From contig CAYWGR010000094.1 of the NCBI GenBank assembly GCA_964458015.1, positions 1 to 21,927 of the forward strand: DNA of 21,927 bases. The letters run 5' to 3'. The stretch comes from CAYWGR01 sp964458015 (GTDB lineage: Bacteria > Planctomycetota > Planctomycetia > Pirellulales > Thermoguttaceae). Made by a program: the position numbers and the translations under genes. How positions within the stretch are numbered: the stretch's first letter is position 1; each line of letters starts with the position of its first letter. The notes below the pieces were generated by a model. The model saw only the letters and a program-made list of their open reading frames with translations, was not told the DNA's origin and ran no database searches. Positions 7,840 through 15,282 of the stretch are shown in pieces.

Positions 7840-9954
7840 TTAGCGGGGAGGAATACAGTAAGCCTCGAACTCTACCACACTGGTACCGATAACTGGCTTC
7901 GGCCGCGGTCCCGTATCCACCCTTCTCAGTACTAGCACCTTAATCACCTTGACCGGCCGAGCAGAAAAAATGATACGTTGCCAACCACTCCAAACGCCCT
8001 GGCTACGATCCACCAGCGTGGTGAACTCCTTCCCATCCGCAGAGGTCGTAATAACATAATTGGTGGCCCGTGGCTCCAAATCCCAGAGTAACATTCGAAT
8101 TTCACGCAACTGATAGACTTTTGCCAAAGTAACCGTAAACGGTTGCCCGGTTTTGACTGATGCGTAGCCTTTGTCCTTCGTGTAGGTCGTCTTGCCGTCA
8201 ATCAGATAAGCAGCGTTGGTCATGCCGCTGACTGTGGCACCCTTGCTCGCCAGGGCTATGTTACCTTTCTCGACGGCACCGCGGCCTTTCGACGCGGCTG
8301 CTGGCTGTTTTTCCTCGGTGGCGGCGGACGACAACGACTCCAACCGTTTTTCCACTTTCAGCTTGTCGAGGCCCGACAGCTTCGCAAGAACCATCTCATA
8401 CCAGTGGCACGCCCTCGCTTGAATTACGGCTCTTGTCGGCCCTTGCTCGCTATCGGCCAAGTCCCACCAGGCATCGGCCAGAGCGATTCGTTCCTTGATC
8501 TCCTTCGGTTGCCCCAGATCCTGTTCGGCCAGCTTCGCCAGCTTCGAGTCAGCGCCTTTCTGCAACAGCGGCAACCCTTTGTTCCAGTTGCCCCTGGTAA
8601 AACAATACCATTGTCCCACGGTCAGATTCGCGTCGGAGTCGTCTGGCCTATCTGTCAATGCGTCCAGCGCCTTTTTGACCGAGGCAAATCTGGCCTTGAG
8701 GCGATCTATTTCGCGTGTGCGCGCGGCCATGTCGCGAATCAATTGCGGATCTTTGGTAGCGCGGGCCACGGCCGAAGCCATCTTGACGATGCGGCCAGCC
8801 CCCTCGAAGTTGTCGACTGCCAAAACTTCGTCCAAAATCGTCGTGGCAGCGTCAAGCAAGGATTTGAAATGTGTGGCTTCGGTCTTTCCGCCGGAAAGGC
8901 TCAACTCGACGGCTTTCGGCAGCAGAGCGGTCTTCACGTTTAAGGCATCAAGTTCAAAACTCTCGGCGATCATATCCACAGTGCGAAAGGCATCGCCCAA
9001 CTCGCCCACCTCGGCGGCTAAATTGCAGGCCATACGCAGCAACACAAAACGGGCATCCGAATCGTCGTCGGTTTCTGCTCCTTGTTTCACCAGTTTTGCA
9101 GCCAAGTCGAGTTTTTGATCCGCGGTCTTAGCGGCAGAAATCTCCTTAGCGAAAATCTCGCGAATCTTCGCCTCGGCCGCCTGCTGCTTTGCTTCACTGG
9201 GCACAGGTAACTTCTTTAGTTTCTTTTCAGCCTCGGACTCGGCAACCGCCGGTCTTTCCTTGGGTGCTTCAAACGCCGGTTCCTCAGCCGGTGGCGTCGG
9301 ATCCTTCATCGTCAATTGGGCTGGCTCCGGTTCCTTGGCCAGTGTCTCCGGCTTTTTTTCGGCCGGTGCGGGCGATGGCTTCTCAGACGCAATCGCAGGC
9401 TCGGGAACAATCGGCTTCGCCGAAACAGGTGTCGTGGGTTGGGATTGTTCTGGCGTTGAACGGACTTGCTTAACCGCTGCGTCGTTCGAGCTCTCGCGAG
9501 TCCAAAAGGCCAAAAAGACAATAAACAAGATCGCTCCGCCCGTCATAGTCAACGGCATTAACCATTGCGATTGCTTGCGGCCCACGCGGTGTGCGTGTGA
9601 GGAAACGCGATTAGGTGCAAAATTGGGTATCCCCGCTATTTCCATTATTTCTTCTATGCCTGCCTCCTTCGTGCCATCCCTCTCCCCTAGTAGCCGATCA
9701 TACTCCGCCTTCCTGGCCGGATGGAGCAGACACACTTTGGCCGTGGCGATCTCGTTAAGCAACTTCTGCGAATAGGCCGAGTACTTGCCAGACTGATAGT
9801 TCTTCAACTGAGCCATCCGACCGTCGGCCGCGTTGCTGATCACGTCAGTATCCGGCTCGAATAACTCGATGCCCAGCAGCCGATAGTGGTTCGGTGGCCG
9901 TTCCTGTTCAGGAATACCTAGCCACTTACGATATGGATCGAAGGATTCCGCCAT
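7840..9954 (-). CDS. Planctomycete-type membrane protein: degenerate J-like N-terminus, one TM helix, discoidin-like C-terminus
   Basis: This 704-residue protein has no assigned function. Residues 5-92 (FDPYRKWLGIP, NHYRLLGIELFEPD, then a helical stretch to HPARKAEYDRLLGE) resemble a J-like domain common in planctomycetes. The HPD tripeptide of true DnaJ proteins is missing between the helices. A single membrane helix spans about 131-151. A Pro/Glu/Ala/Lys-rich linker (about 165-250) follows, then a long helical region (about 250-555, with GQWYCFTRGNWNKGLPLL). Residues 565-704 look like an F5/8 type C (discoidin) carbohydrate-binding fold: NIALASKGATVSG, YLIDGKTTYT, FTVTLAKVYQLREIRML, YVITTSADGKEFTTLVD, VWSGWQRIIF. 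This predicts a cytoplasmic N-terminus and an exported sugar-binding C-terminus. It lies between the pseudopilin (13 bp) and rmlB (3 bp), so a link to polysaccharide export or anchoring is possible. Confidence 0.85.
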   Translation of the reverse strand: MAESFDPYRKWLGIPEQERPPNHYRLLGIELFEPDTDVISNAADGRMAQLKNYQSGKYSAYSQKLLNEIATAKVCLLHPARKAEYDRLLGERDGTKEAGIEEIMEIAGIPNFAPNRVSSHAHRVGRKQSQWLMPLTMTGGAILFIVFLAFWTRESSNDAAVKQVRSTPEQSQPTTPVSAKPIVPEPAIASEKPSPAPAEKKPETLAKEPEPAQLTMKDPTPPAEEPAFEAPKERPAVAESEAEKKLKKLPVPSEAKQQAAEAKIREIFAKEISAAKTADQKLDLAAKLVKQGAETDDDSDARFVLLRMACNLAAEVGELGDAFRTVDMIAESFELDALNVKTALLPKAVELSLSGGKTEATHFKSLLDAATTILDEVLAVDNFEGAGRIVKMASAVARATKDPQLIRDMAARTREIDRLKARFASVKKALDALTDRPDDSDANLTVGQWYCFTRGNWNKGLPLLQKGADSKLAKLAEQDLGQPKEIKERIALADAWWDLADSEQGPTRAVIQARACHWYEMVLAKLSGLDKLKVEKRLESLSSAATEEKQPAAASKGRGAVEKGNIALASKGATVSGMTNAAYLIDGKTTYTKDKGYASVKTGQPFTVTLAKVYQLREIRMLLWDLEPRATNYVITTSADGKEFTTLVDRSQGVWSGWQRIIFSARPVKVIKVLVLRRVDTGPRPKPVIGTSVVEFEAYCIPPR

Positions 9955-9967
9955 GAAGAAATAACGA

Positions 9968-10924
9968 TTACGGCATCGCGTCTTCTAGTGTGCCGTTGCT
10001 GAAGTTCGTGATGTCATCGTATGTCGTGCCGTAGGTGTTTGTTGCGTAGTTGGTACCGGCAGGAAACAAAAGCCGGTCGGTTGGGGTTGTTGGGTAAACA
10101 TAAGTGCAATCAAATCCGGCACAAAATATCTGGCAAGACTGTGGATTGATCCATGCAGTATTACTGCTGGTGGTACCGCCAATTCGGGTATCAACCGCTG
10201 GTTTAATTTCTCCAAAATATTTTACGGCCCCGCTTGATGTGCAATAAGAACCGTTTTCGGCACGAAGATAGGCATAGCCATTATACTTGAAACTACCATA
10301 TTGTGGACTGTTTGTTGCGCCGGATGGCCAGTAGCGATACGACTGGACCGTTCCTGGGCCATAATCTGTAGTTCCGCGTGCAAGACCCATTCGTGTCGGA
10401 TCAAACTCGAAAAACGGGCCTATTCGGTTGCTGCTTGTTGCCTCAAATGGATTTAGCGGATTTGCGCTAAAGCCTATTGGGCGACCGGTAGTAGGATCAG
10501 GCATTCCCCCGAGCCAGAACACTAATGCATTCATCGGAGACAGCAGGTGGGTTGTTCCTGACATCATAAATGATGGCATCCCGCCCGTATATCGTGGAAA
10601 GGCTTTCTGCAAATGTCTAATAGTAGCCGCACTATCTAGACCGTCCGGCGGATACTCACCAAACCGTTCCTTATATGCCTTACAAGCCATGTCGAGCTGA
10701 CTGATTTCAGTAACGATGGCGGCAATTTTGGCACGGCGGCGGGCCGCGACAGCCGCAGCCGTGATCAGGCTGGCCAGAATGCCGATAATCGTTACCACGA
10801 CCAACATTTCCACAAGCGTAAAACCGCGAGACGTGGTGAAAAGTGGTGTGTGTAGAGGAGAGCGAGAAGGATTAAGGAGTTGAGTTTTGGAAGAATGCAA
10901 TTTTGGCCTGGAAAACCTATTCAT
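9968..10924 (-). CDS. Prepilin-type / type II secretion pseudopilin-like protein
   Basis: The protein carries a class III signal: a basic leader ending SRG, then FTLVEMLVVVTIIGILASLI, with Gly at -1, Phe at +1 and Glu at +5. The cut would be made by prepilin peptidase after Gly34 of the 318-residue form. A helix with KIAAIVTEISQLDMACKAYKERFGEYPPDG follows, as in GspG-like pseudopilins, and then a Ser/Thr/Tyr/Asn/Gly-rich globular part with a few Cys. Planctomycetes encode many such proteins of unknown role. I chose the ATG at 10924 (AGGG 7 bases upstream). An ATG at 10987 with AAGG is a fair alternative. The longest frame, from 11092, begins upstream of the likely promoter and is unlikely. 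It is the first gene of the unit leading to rmlB-rmlA and the aminotransferase. A role as a structural subunit in secretion or surface attachment is inference. Confidence 0.85.
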   Translation of the reverse strand: MNRFSRPKLHSSKTQLLNPSRSPLHTPLFTTSRGFTLVEMLVVVTIIGILASLITAAAVAARRRAKIAAIVTEISQLDMACKAYKERFGEYPPDGLDSAATIRHLQKAFPRYTGGMPSFMMSGTTHLLSPMNALVFWLGGMPDPTTGRPIGFSANPLNPFEATSSNRIGPFFEFDPTRMGLARGTTDYGPGTVQSYRYWPSGATNSPQYGSFKYNGYAYLRAENGSYCTSSGAVKYFGEIKPAVDTRIGGTTSSNTAWINPQSCQIFCAGFDCTYVYPTTPTDRLLFPAGTNYATNTYGTTYDDITNFSNGTLEDAMP

Positions 10925-11006
10925 AGCACTACCCTGTCGGCAGATTAACCGACCAGTTCGAGGTAGCATTGCCCTTTTACGTGACATTTTAACCTTGGCC
11001 CATTTA

Positions 11007-11035
11007 ATGATATCAGAACTGTTAAAAAGCGGCAA
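11007..11035 (-). promoter_or_regulatory. Candidate sigma70-like promoter of the pseudopilin-rmlBA unit
   Basis: On the minus strand TTGCCG (11035-11030) and TATCAT (11012-11007) are separated by exactly 17 bases, with an AT-rich run in between. Transcription would start near 11000, just upstream of the two plausible pseudopilin starts. It fits the consensus at 4 of 6 and 5 of 6 positions. Confidence 0.45.
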
Positions 11036-11522
11036 GGGAATTCGGAAAATTAAGGGGAACAGATATCGACAACGACTAGCTTGGCACCTCATCAGATGAT
11101 GGTGCCGACGAATGAAAAGGAAACGGATCCAACGAGCTGAACGACATGGTACGGGGCAACCTTGCCCGAATCATGGCAGACTCCGTCCCCGTGGGTGACA
11201 TAAGTCCCCTTGACACGAAAGACGAAAAATTGTTCCGCGCCTCAGTGCGCGTGATCTGCTCAATCTGCATGATTTGGAGCAACCCCCCCATAGGATGTAT
11301 TAAATAATGGAGGCGGATCTATTCTGCCAGACTAACTCCTTGCCAGCAATGTCGTCAATATAGTTTGTTCTCGAAACACCGGATAGGGGGGCAACGAATC
11401 TCGATTCTTCTCCGCTCCCTCGAATTCCAACGTTTTCTGATCTGAGGAAAAGACTTTCAAAATTGTGCAATATTGAGGTAATAACGCTTTCTATTCTCTT
11501 CTTCGCTCGAAGACACTAAGAG
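11036..11522. other. Intergenic region between the CapD-type gene and the pseudopilin promoter
   Basis: About 490 bp with no gene I can support. A 71-codon minus-strand frame at 11076-11291 has no recognisable domain and no good ribosome binding site, and it runs over into the promoter side. A short GGGCAA/TTGCCC inverted repeat lies near 11153-11166. I see no convincing terminator after the CapD-type gene. Confidence 0.6.
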
Positions 11523-13532
11523 TCATGCTCCCATCTTTACTATACGCCCTTGATGAGGCGAGGGAATTCGCTTTTCGCCAGTGCCGTCGGAATGCGAAAT
11601 GAATTCGGGAACAATCTCGTGAAGCCGCCCACGAAGTACATCGTCTGGTTCACCCATCAATTGCCCAAGCCGCTCGATGGCACTGCGGACCTCACCCAAC
11701 GAATAGGGGCGATGGTAGGCCGCCCGCAGCTTGGGGTGTGAGGTGGGCAGCGTCTGTTCATCCTCGAAATACAATTCCTCGTAAAGCTTCTCGCCAGGCC
11801 GAATGCCGGAAAACGCAATTTCGATGGAGTTCTCCGGCAAACCGGAAAGGCGGATCAAGTCTCGGGCAAGATTGACGATTTTCACCGGTTCACCCATCTC
11901 CAAGACGAAGATTTCGCCCCCGGCGCCCATCGTGGCTGCCTGCAAGACAAGTTGCGAAGCCTCGGGAATGGTCATGAAGAACCGCGACATCCGCGGATCA
12001 GTTACCGTGATAGGTCCGCCGTTGCGAATCTGTTCCTGGAAAATCGGCACAACGCTGCCAGCCGATCCCAGCACGTTGCCAAACCGAACGACGGTGAACC
12101 GCGTCGTGGATTCCTGGGAAAGGGTATGCACGTAACGTTCGGCGATCTGTTTGCTTGCGCCCATGATGCTCGTGGGGCGAACCGCCTTGTCGGTCGAGAT
12201 CATCACAAAACTTGCAGCGCCGTATTGATCGGCCAGATCGGCAATGCACTTCGTGCCGAAGATGTTGTTGCGAACCGCCTCGCTCACGTTGGCTTCCATC
12301 AAGGGAACATGTTTGTGAGCGGCCGCATGGAAAACGACTTCGGGACGAAGCTCCTCGAAGATCTGCTCCATCCGATCATGGTTGGTAATGTCGGCAATAC
12401 GGGGATACAGCACGGTGGAAGTATGCAGGCTGCGAAGCTCTCTCTCGATGTGAAAAATACGGTTTTCGCCGCGGCCGACCAGTATCAAGGATTTGGGATT
12501 GAATTTGATAACTTGCCGACAGATTTCAGAACCGATACTGCCGCCGCCCCCTGTGATCATCACGCGGCGTCCTGCAAGCAATTGGCCGATGTTTTCTGTG
12601 TCGAGGGTTACGGGATCGCGTCCCAAGAGGTCATTGATTTCGATGCTGCGGATCGGAATATGATTGTCGCCCCCAAAGCGATCCTCCAGCGAACGAATGA
12701 TTTTCAGCTTCAGTCCGCCTCGCTCACACGCCTCCATCAGACTTCGCAACCGCGGACCAGACAAAGTGCCGGCCACTACCAACACGTCGGTCGCATGGTA
12801 GGCGGCGGCGATATTGCAGACATCTTCAATGACGCCGAGGATGGGAATCTGACCAAGTTGTTCGCCGTGGGTAACGGATTCCGTAGCCAATAACCCCCGC
12901 ACCCTGTAAGGCAAGCGGAAATGCGATTGGATTTGATGGGCGAGAATGCCGTTCGAAAGGTCCGTGCCGACCAGCAGGGCCCAGCGACATTTTTTGTCGG
13001 CAAGCACAGGGTGAAAGATTTCCCGGAACATCCGCCAACTCGATCGCACGGCCCCGAGTAACACGGCAGTCGTAATACAATCGAGAATAAGCACGCCGCG
13101 AGGAATCTGCCATTGGAGGAAAAAATTCACGGCAGCCAACAGGAACAAGGATATGGCCACGGCACGAAGCAAAGCAATGAGATCGGCGAAGGTCACATAG
13201 CGCCACCAACCGCGAAATTGCGATAAAAGACAAAAAACCAGCAGTTTGAGGCCGACAACCCACACAAGGGTGGCCCCCAATAAAACGACTGTTTCCGAAG
13301 GTATCGCAAAATCGAAGCGAAGTAAAAAGGCCAGCCAAAAAGCAACACCAAAAAAGGCTGCATGCCCTAAGGCCAAGAACCAAGATCGCATCGACATCAA
13401 TTGCCTTGCGATGATAGAGAAGCCGCCGCGGGCTTTCGACGCTGAACCACCGCAACGTTCGCCGTTTGTTGATCCTCGTGCAACCGATGCAAGGTCGGAG
13501 AGTTTCGTCGGGCTTGTTTTACACGTAATCAT
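11523..13532 (-). CDS. Membrane-bound CapD/WbpM-type nucleotide-sugar 4,6-dehydratase
   Basis: This 669-residue protein has the full architecture of the large CapD/WbpM group. About four membrane helices lie at residues 48-160. A first Rossmann-like domain follows (CRWALLVGTDLSNG, about 182-300), then the catalytic SDR domain with TGGGGSIGSE (327-336), HAAAHKHVPLME (402-413) and VMISTDKAVRPTSIMGASK (443-461). The active-site position usually held by Tyr is Met457, with Lys461, which gives the Ser-Met-Lys type of triad described for WbpM. These enzymes act on UDP-HexNAc to give the 4-keto-6-deoxy sugar, the entry to bacillosamine, QuiNAc or FucNAc. The ATG at 13532 is used here. An internal ATG at 13397 has a better placed AAGG, and the protein from there starts right before the first membrane helix, so it may be the true start. 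It lies 100 bp after the EpsI-like frame. Confidence 0.93.
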   Translation of the reverse strand: MITCKTSPTKLSDLASVARGSTNGERCGGSASKARGGFSIIARQLMSMRSWFLALGHAAFFGVAFWLAFLLRFDFAIPSETVVLLGATLVWVVGLKLLVFCLLSQFRGWWRYVTFADLIALLRAVAISLFLLAAVNFFLQWQIPRGVLILDCITTAVLLGAVRSSWRMFREIFHPVLADKKCRWALLVGTDLSNGILAHQIQSHFRLPYRVRGLLATESVTHGEQLGQIPILGVIEDVCNIAAAYHATDVLVVAGTLSGPRLRSLMEACERGGLKLKIIRSLEDRFGGDNHIPIRSIEINDLLGRDPVTLDTENIGQLLAGRRVMITGGGGSIGSEICRQVIKFNPKSLILVGRGENRIFHIERELRSLHTSTVLYPRIADITNHDRMEQIFEELRPEVVFHAAAHKHVPLMEANVSEAVRNNIFGTKCIADLADQYGAASFVMISTDKAVRPTSIMGASKQIAERYVHTLSQESTTRFTVVRFGNVLGSAGSVVPIFQEQIRNGGPITVTDPRMSRFFMTIPEASQLVLQAATMGAGGEIFVLEMGEPVKIVNLARDLIRLSGLPENSIEIAFSGIRPGEKLYEELYFEDEQTLPTSHPKLRAAYHRPYSLGEVRSAIERLGQLMGEPDDVLRGRLHEIVPEFISHSDGTGEKRIPSPHQGRIVKMGA

Positions 13533-13632
13533 TTATCCAATGATCCTGTCCATGGATTGCGAAAAGAAACACTTGAAAAGGATCAACACCACACGTTGCC
13601 GTAATTCATCCTAACCATTTTCCGACATCTCG

Positions 13633-14304
13633 TCAAACGGCAGGCCATTGCCCCAGGTATTTCTGATGCTCCGGCTGATTCAGCCATTTGGCAACCCGCT
13701 CGGCAAAGCCCATAATCAGAGCTTTTGCTTCATCCAGATCAGTCACGGAGATTTGCAGCATAATCTTGATATTCACGGGCCACTTCGCTTTGCCTGGCAT
13801 CTTCCAGCGAACATTGCCCAAGCTGTATCGATCGTGAACAACATTTTCACCCAATTGATACCAATAAACAACAAGGCCCTGCTCACCGCTCTCTTCCCAA
13901 GTCGTCACCGCCATGGGGATCATCAGATTGTCTGAAACCTGGATGTTTTCTCATACGTCTTTCACTAAGTTCCAACCGTTGGTGCGGTAGCAATTGGTCG
14001 GAGCGTGATAGACGCCTTCGGACGGATCCTTGAACATCGCCGTGTGCATCGAAATTACCGACCCCATGTCGTCGCGGTAGATACGGTAGACAATAACGTC
14101 CGCACCGGTGGCCTCGGCAATTTTCGGATCCAATTGAGTGTCTTTGCCGCACCATTTCTCCAATTGCCGCGGCATTTCGTGAAACGTCCACGCGGGCATC
14201 TCCACTTCGGGAGGCTCGATGCCCGCCTTCATGAGATGACTAATTCCATAGGTCGCCAGGATGATCAAAACAACGATATAGAGATGTATCGCGGTGCTGT
14301 TCAT
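13633..14304 (-). pseudogene. epsI: EpsI-like exosortase-associated protein, interrupted by an in-frame TGA
   Basis: Two open segments in one frame make a single EpsI (DUF3485-type) protein of 223 codons. An N-terminal membrane anchor (LYIVVLIILATYGISHL) is followed by PRQLEKWCGKD, the conserved HAPTNCYRTNGW motif (His and Cys kept), VYWYQLGENVVHDRY, and a C-terminal helix. The frame is cut by a TGA at 13953-13951 between NLVKDV and ENIQVSDN. A CGA (Arg) to TGA transition would explain it. TGA is a normal stop elsewhere in this window (the flippase and rmlB end with it), so recoding is unlikely. EpsI proteins accompany exosortases in polysaccharide-linked protein sorting at the membrane; no exosortase is seen here. 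It is either a recent pseudogene, a sequencing error, or, less likely, a readthrough site. The start at 14304 is fixed by a stop two codons upstream, and its ribosome binding site is weak. Confidence 0.82.
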
Positions 14305-14323
14305 AATATTTCACATCGGGCGT

Positions 14324-14536
14324 TCAGACGGAAACTGTGGACTCGTAGCCCATGTGCTTCCCATGCAAATTATCGTTCAGGCCAGTCACCACGGCTTCCA
14401 CGTAATGAACGCCTATCTCGGCCAGAATCTCGCATTCCACCTCAACCATAGGCCCAGGCAGCAGACGCTTAAGTTTTTCCAAGTTCTTCCGTCAGCGGAA
14501 CGTTCTTCGGAGCCTCTCTTTCAGTAAATACATCAT
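14324..14536 (-). pseudogene. Possible decayed small gene between the 23-codon frame and epsI
   Basis: An ATG at 14536, overlapping the stop of the preceding small frame in ATGA, opens 14 codons and meets TGA at 14494-14492. The same frame then runs on for about 55 more codons (KLKRLLPGPMVEVE, EILAEIGVHYVEAVVTG) to a TGA at 14326-14324. A second frame (EREAPKNVPLTEELGK) fits onto it if one A of the AAAAA run just before LKRLL is dropped. I recognise no family. The pattern suggests a small gene with one or more frame errors, but it could be chance. Confidence 0.25.
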
Positions 14537-14604
14537 GCCAAGCCGCCGATAAGAATCATCAGCAAAAAGCACGCCGAAGCTAGATTTTCCAAGCCATCAT
14601 GCAT
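14533..14604 (-). CDS. Putative 23-residue single-pass membrane peptide
   Basis: This short frame begins with ATG at 14604 and ends with TGA at 14535-14533. A perfect AGGAGG lies 4 bases upstream, the strongest ribosome binding site I found in the window, although the spacing is short. The peptide opens with MHDGLENLAS and continues as a hydrophobic helix (ACFLLMILIGG). A perfect TATAAT lies 53 bases upstream on the same strand. It would be the first frame of the epsI/CapD-type unit. I know no family for it. It could be a small membrane regulator or leader peptide, a fragment of a lost larger gene, or chance. Confidence 0.4.
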   Translation of the reverse strand: MHDGLENLASACFLLMILIGGLA

Positions 14605-14656
14605 CACTCCTCCTAAATTTCTTTATTGTGACAAGAGAAAACAAACCGGCTGTTGA

Positions 14657-14662
14657 ATTATA
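14657..14662 (-). promoter_or_regulatory. Candidate -10 element upstream of the 23-codon frame and epsI
   Basis: A perfect TATAAT on the minus strand in an AT-rich stretch. No good -35 box lies at 16-18 bases. Transcription would begin near 14650 and give a leader of about 45 bases. Confidence 0.3.
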
Positions 14663-15217
14663 AACACATACGTTGCAAAAAAGGAACACCACCAAATGGC
14701 CCTCGGCAGAAACCAACTGTTGAAAAAATGCCACTTGGATTATTGACTTACAGACGGGCTAGGCAATCGATACCTCCCCTGTCTAGAATCACACAGCTAG
14801 CCTGCAGTTCCACCCCAAAAAACGAGCGATTAATTCAGCCCCACCCGTCCTCTTCCTCATACATGCGACCGTGTGTTTAGAAAAACTACTGTTGCGTATG
14901 GACTCCCGTGCAATCCGAATACACGACCACCCTACCATCTGATCTTGATCGAACACATCCGAATTGTCAATCCAAATGCCTCCTTGTATGAAAGCCCATT
15001 GGTTGTCAAGTTTAGGAATGGTAGACGAAATTCTTCACTGCGATCAGAATGACCGTTTCCAAGGACTTTACAGCCCTCCTGGGGGGTGGGGGGGGAGAGA
15101 TGCTTGTAAGCAACATTGGATCCAACTACAATGAACTGAAAAGCATTTGAAACGCGATTGGACTACTATTGTCTCATCTGATCCGATCCACAGTGCAATT
15201 AGGATTTGGGGGTCGTT
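14663..15217. other. Divergent intergenic region with a G tract
   Basis: About 550 bp between divergent units. I see no gene or RNA I can support. At 15081-15095 there is a run of six G, one T and eight G. A TGCTT/AAGCA inverted repeat lies at about 15101-15112. No exosortase remnant was recognised on either strand. Confidence 0.6.
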
Positions 15218-15246
15218 TTGACCTATTTTCTCGTTATCTTTACTAA
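15218..15246 (+). promoter_or_regulatory. Candidate promoter of the UDP-sugar dehydrogenase/epimerase pair
   Basis: TTGACC (15218-15223) and TACTAA (15241-15246) are 17 bases apart in a T-rich stretch. The -35 is a good match and the -10 poor. The start codon lies 36 bases downstream, with AGGAG at 15270-15274. Confidence 0.35.
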
Positions 15247-15282
15247 GGATCCACGGAATTCAGGCTGACAGGAGATTAATGT

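Noticed and set aside
11076..11291. 71-codon minus-strand frame upstream of the pseudopilin
   Set aside because: No recognisable domain, no good ribosome binding site, and rich in Ser/Pro/Arg as expected of a chance frame.
11952..12893. Long plus-strand frame (313 codons) opposite the CapD-type gene
   Set aside because: Antisense shadow; no domain features.
13951..13953. TGA in epsI as a selenocysteine codon or as reassigned TGA
   Set aside because: TGA ends the flippase and rmlB in the same window, the neighbouring residues do not suggest a Sec site, and a CGA to TGA transition is simpler.
15081..15095. Canonical three-tier G-quadruplex
   Set aside because: With only one T interrupting the run, four separate GGG blocks with loops cannot be drawn; kept only as a slippage-prone tract.
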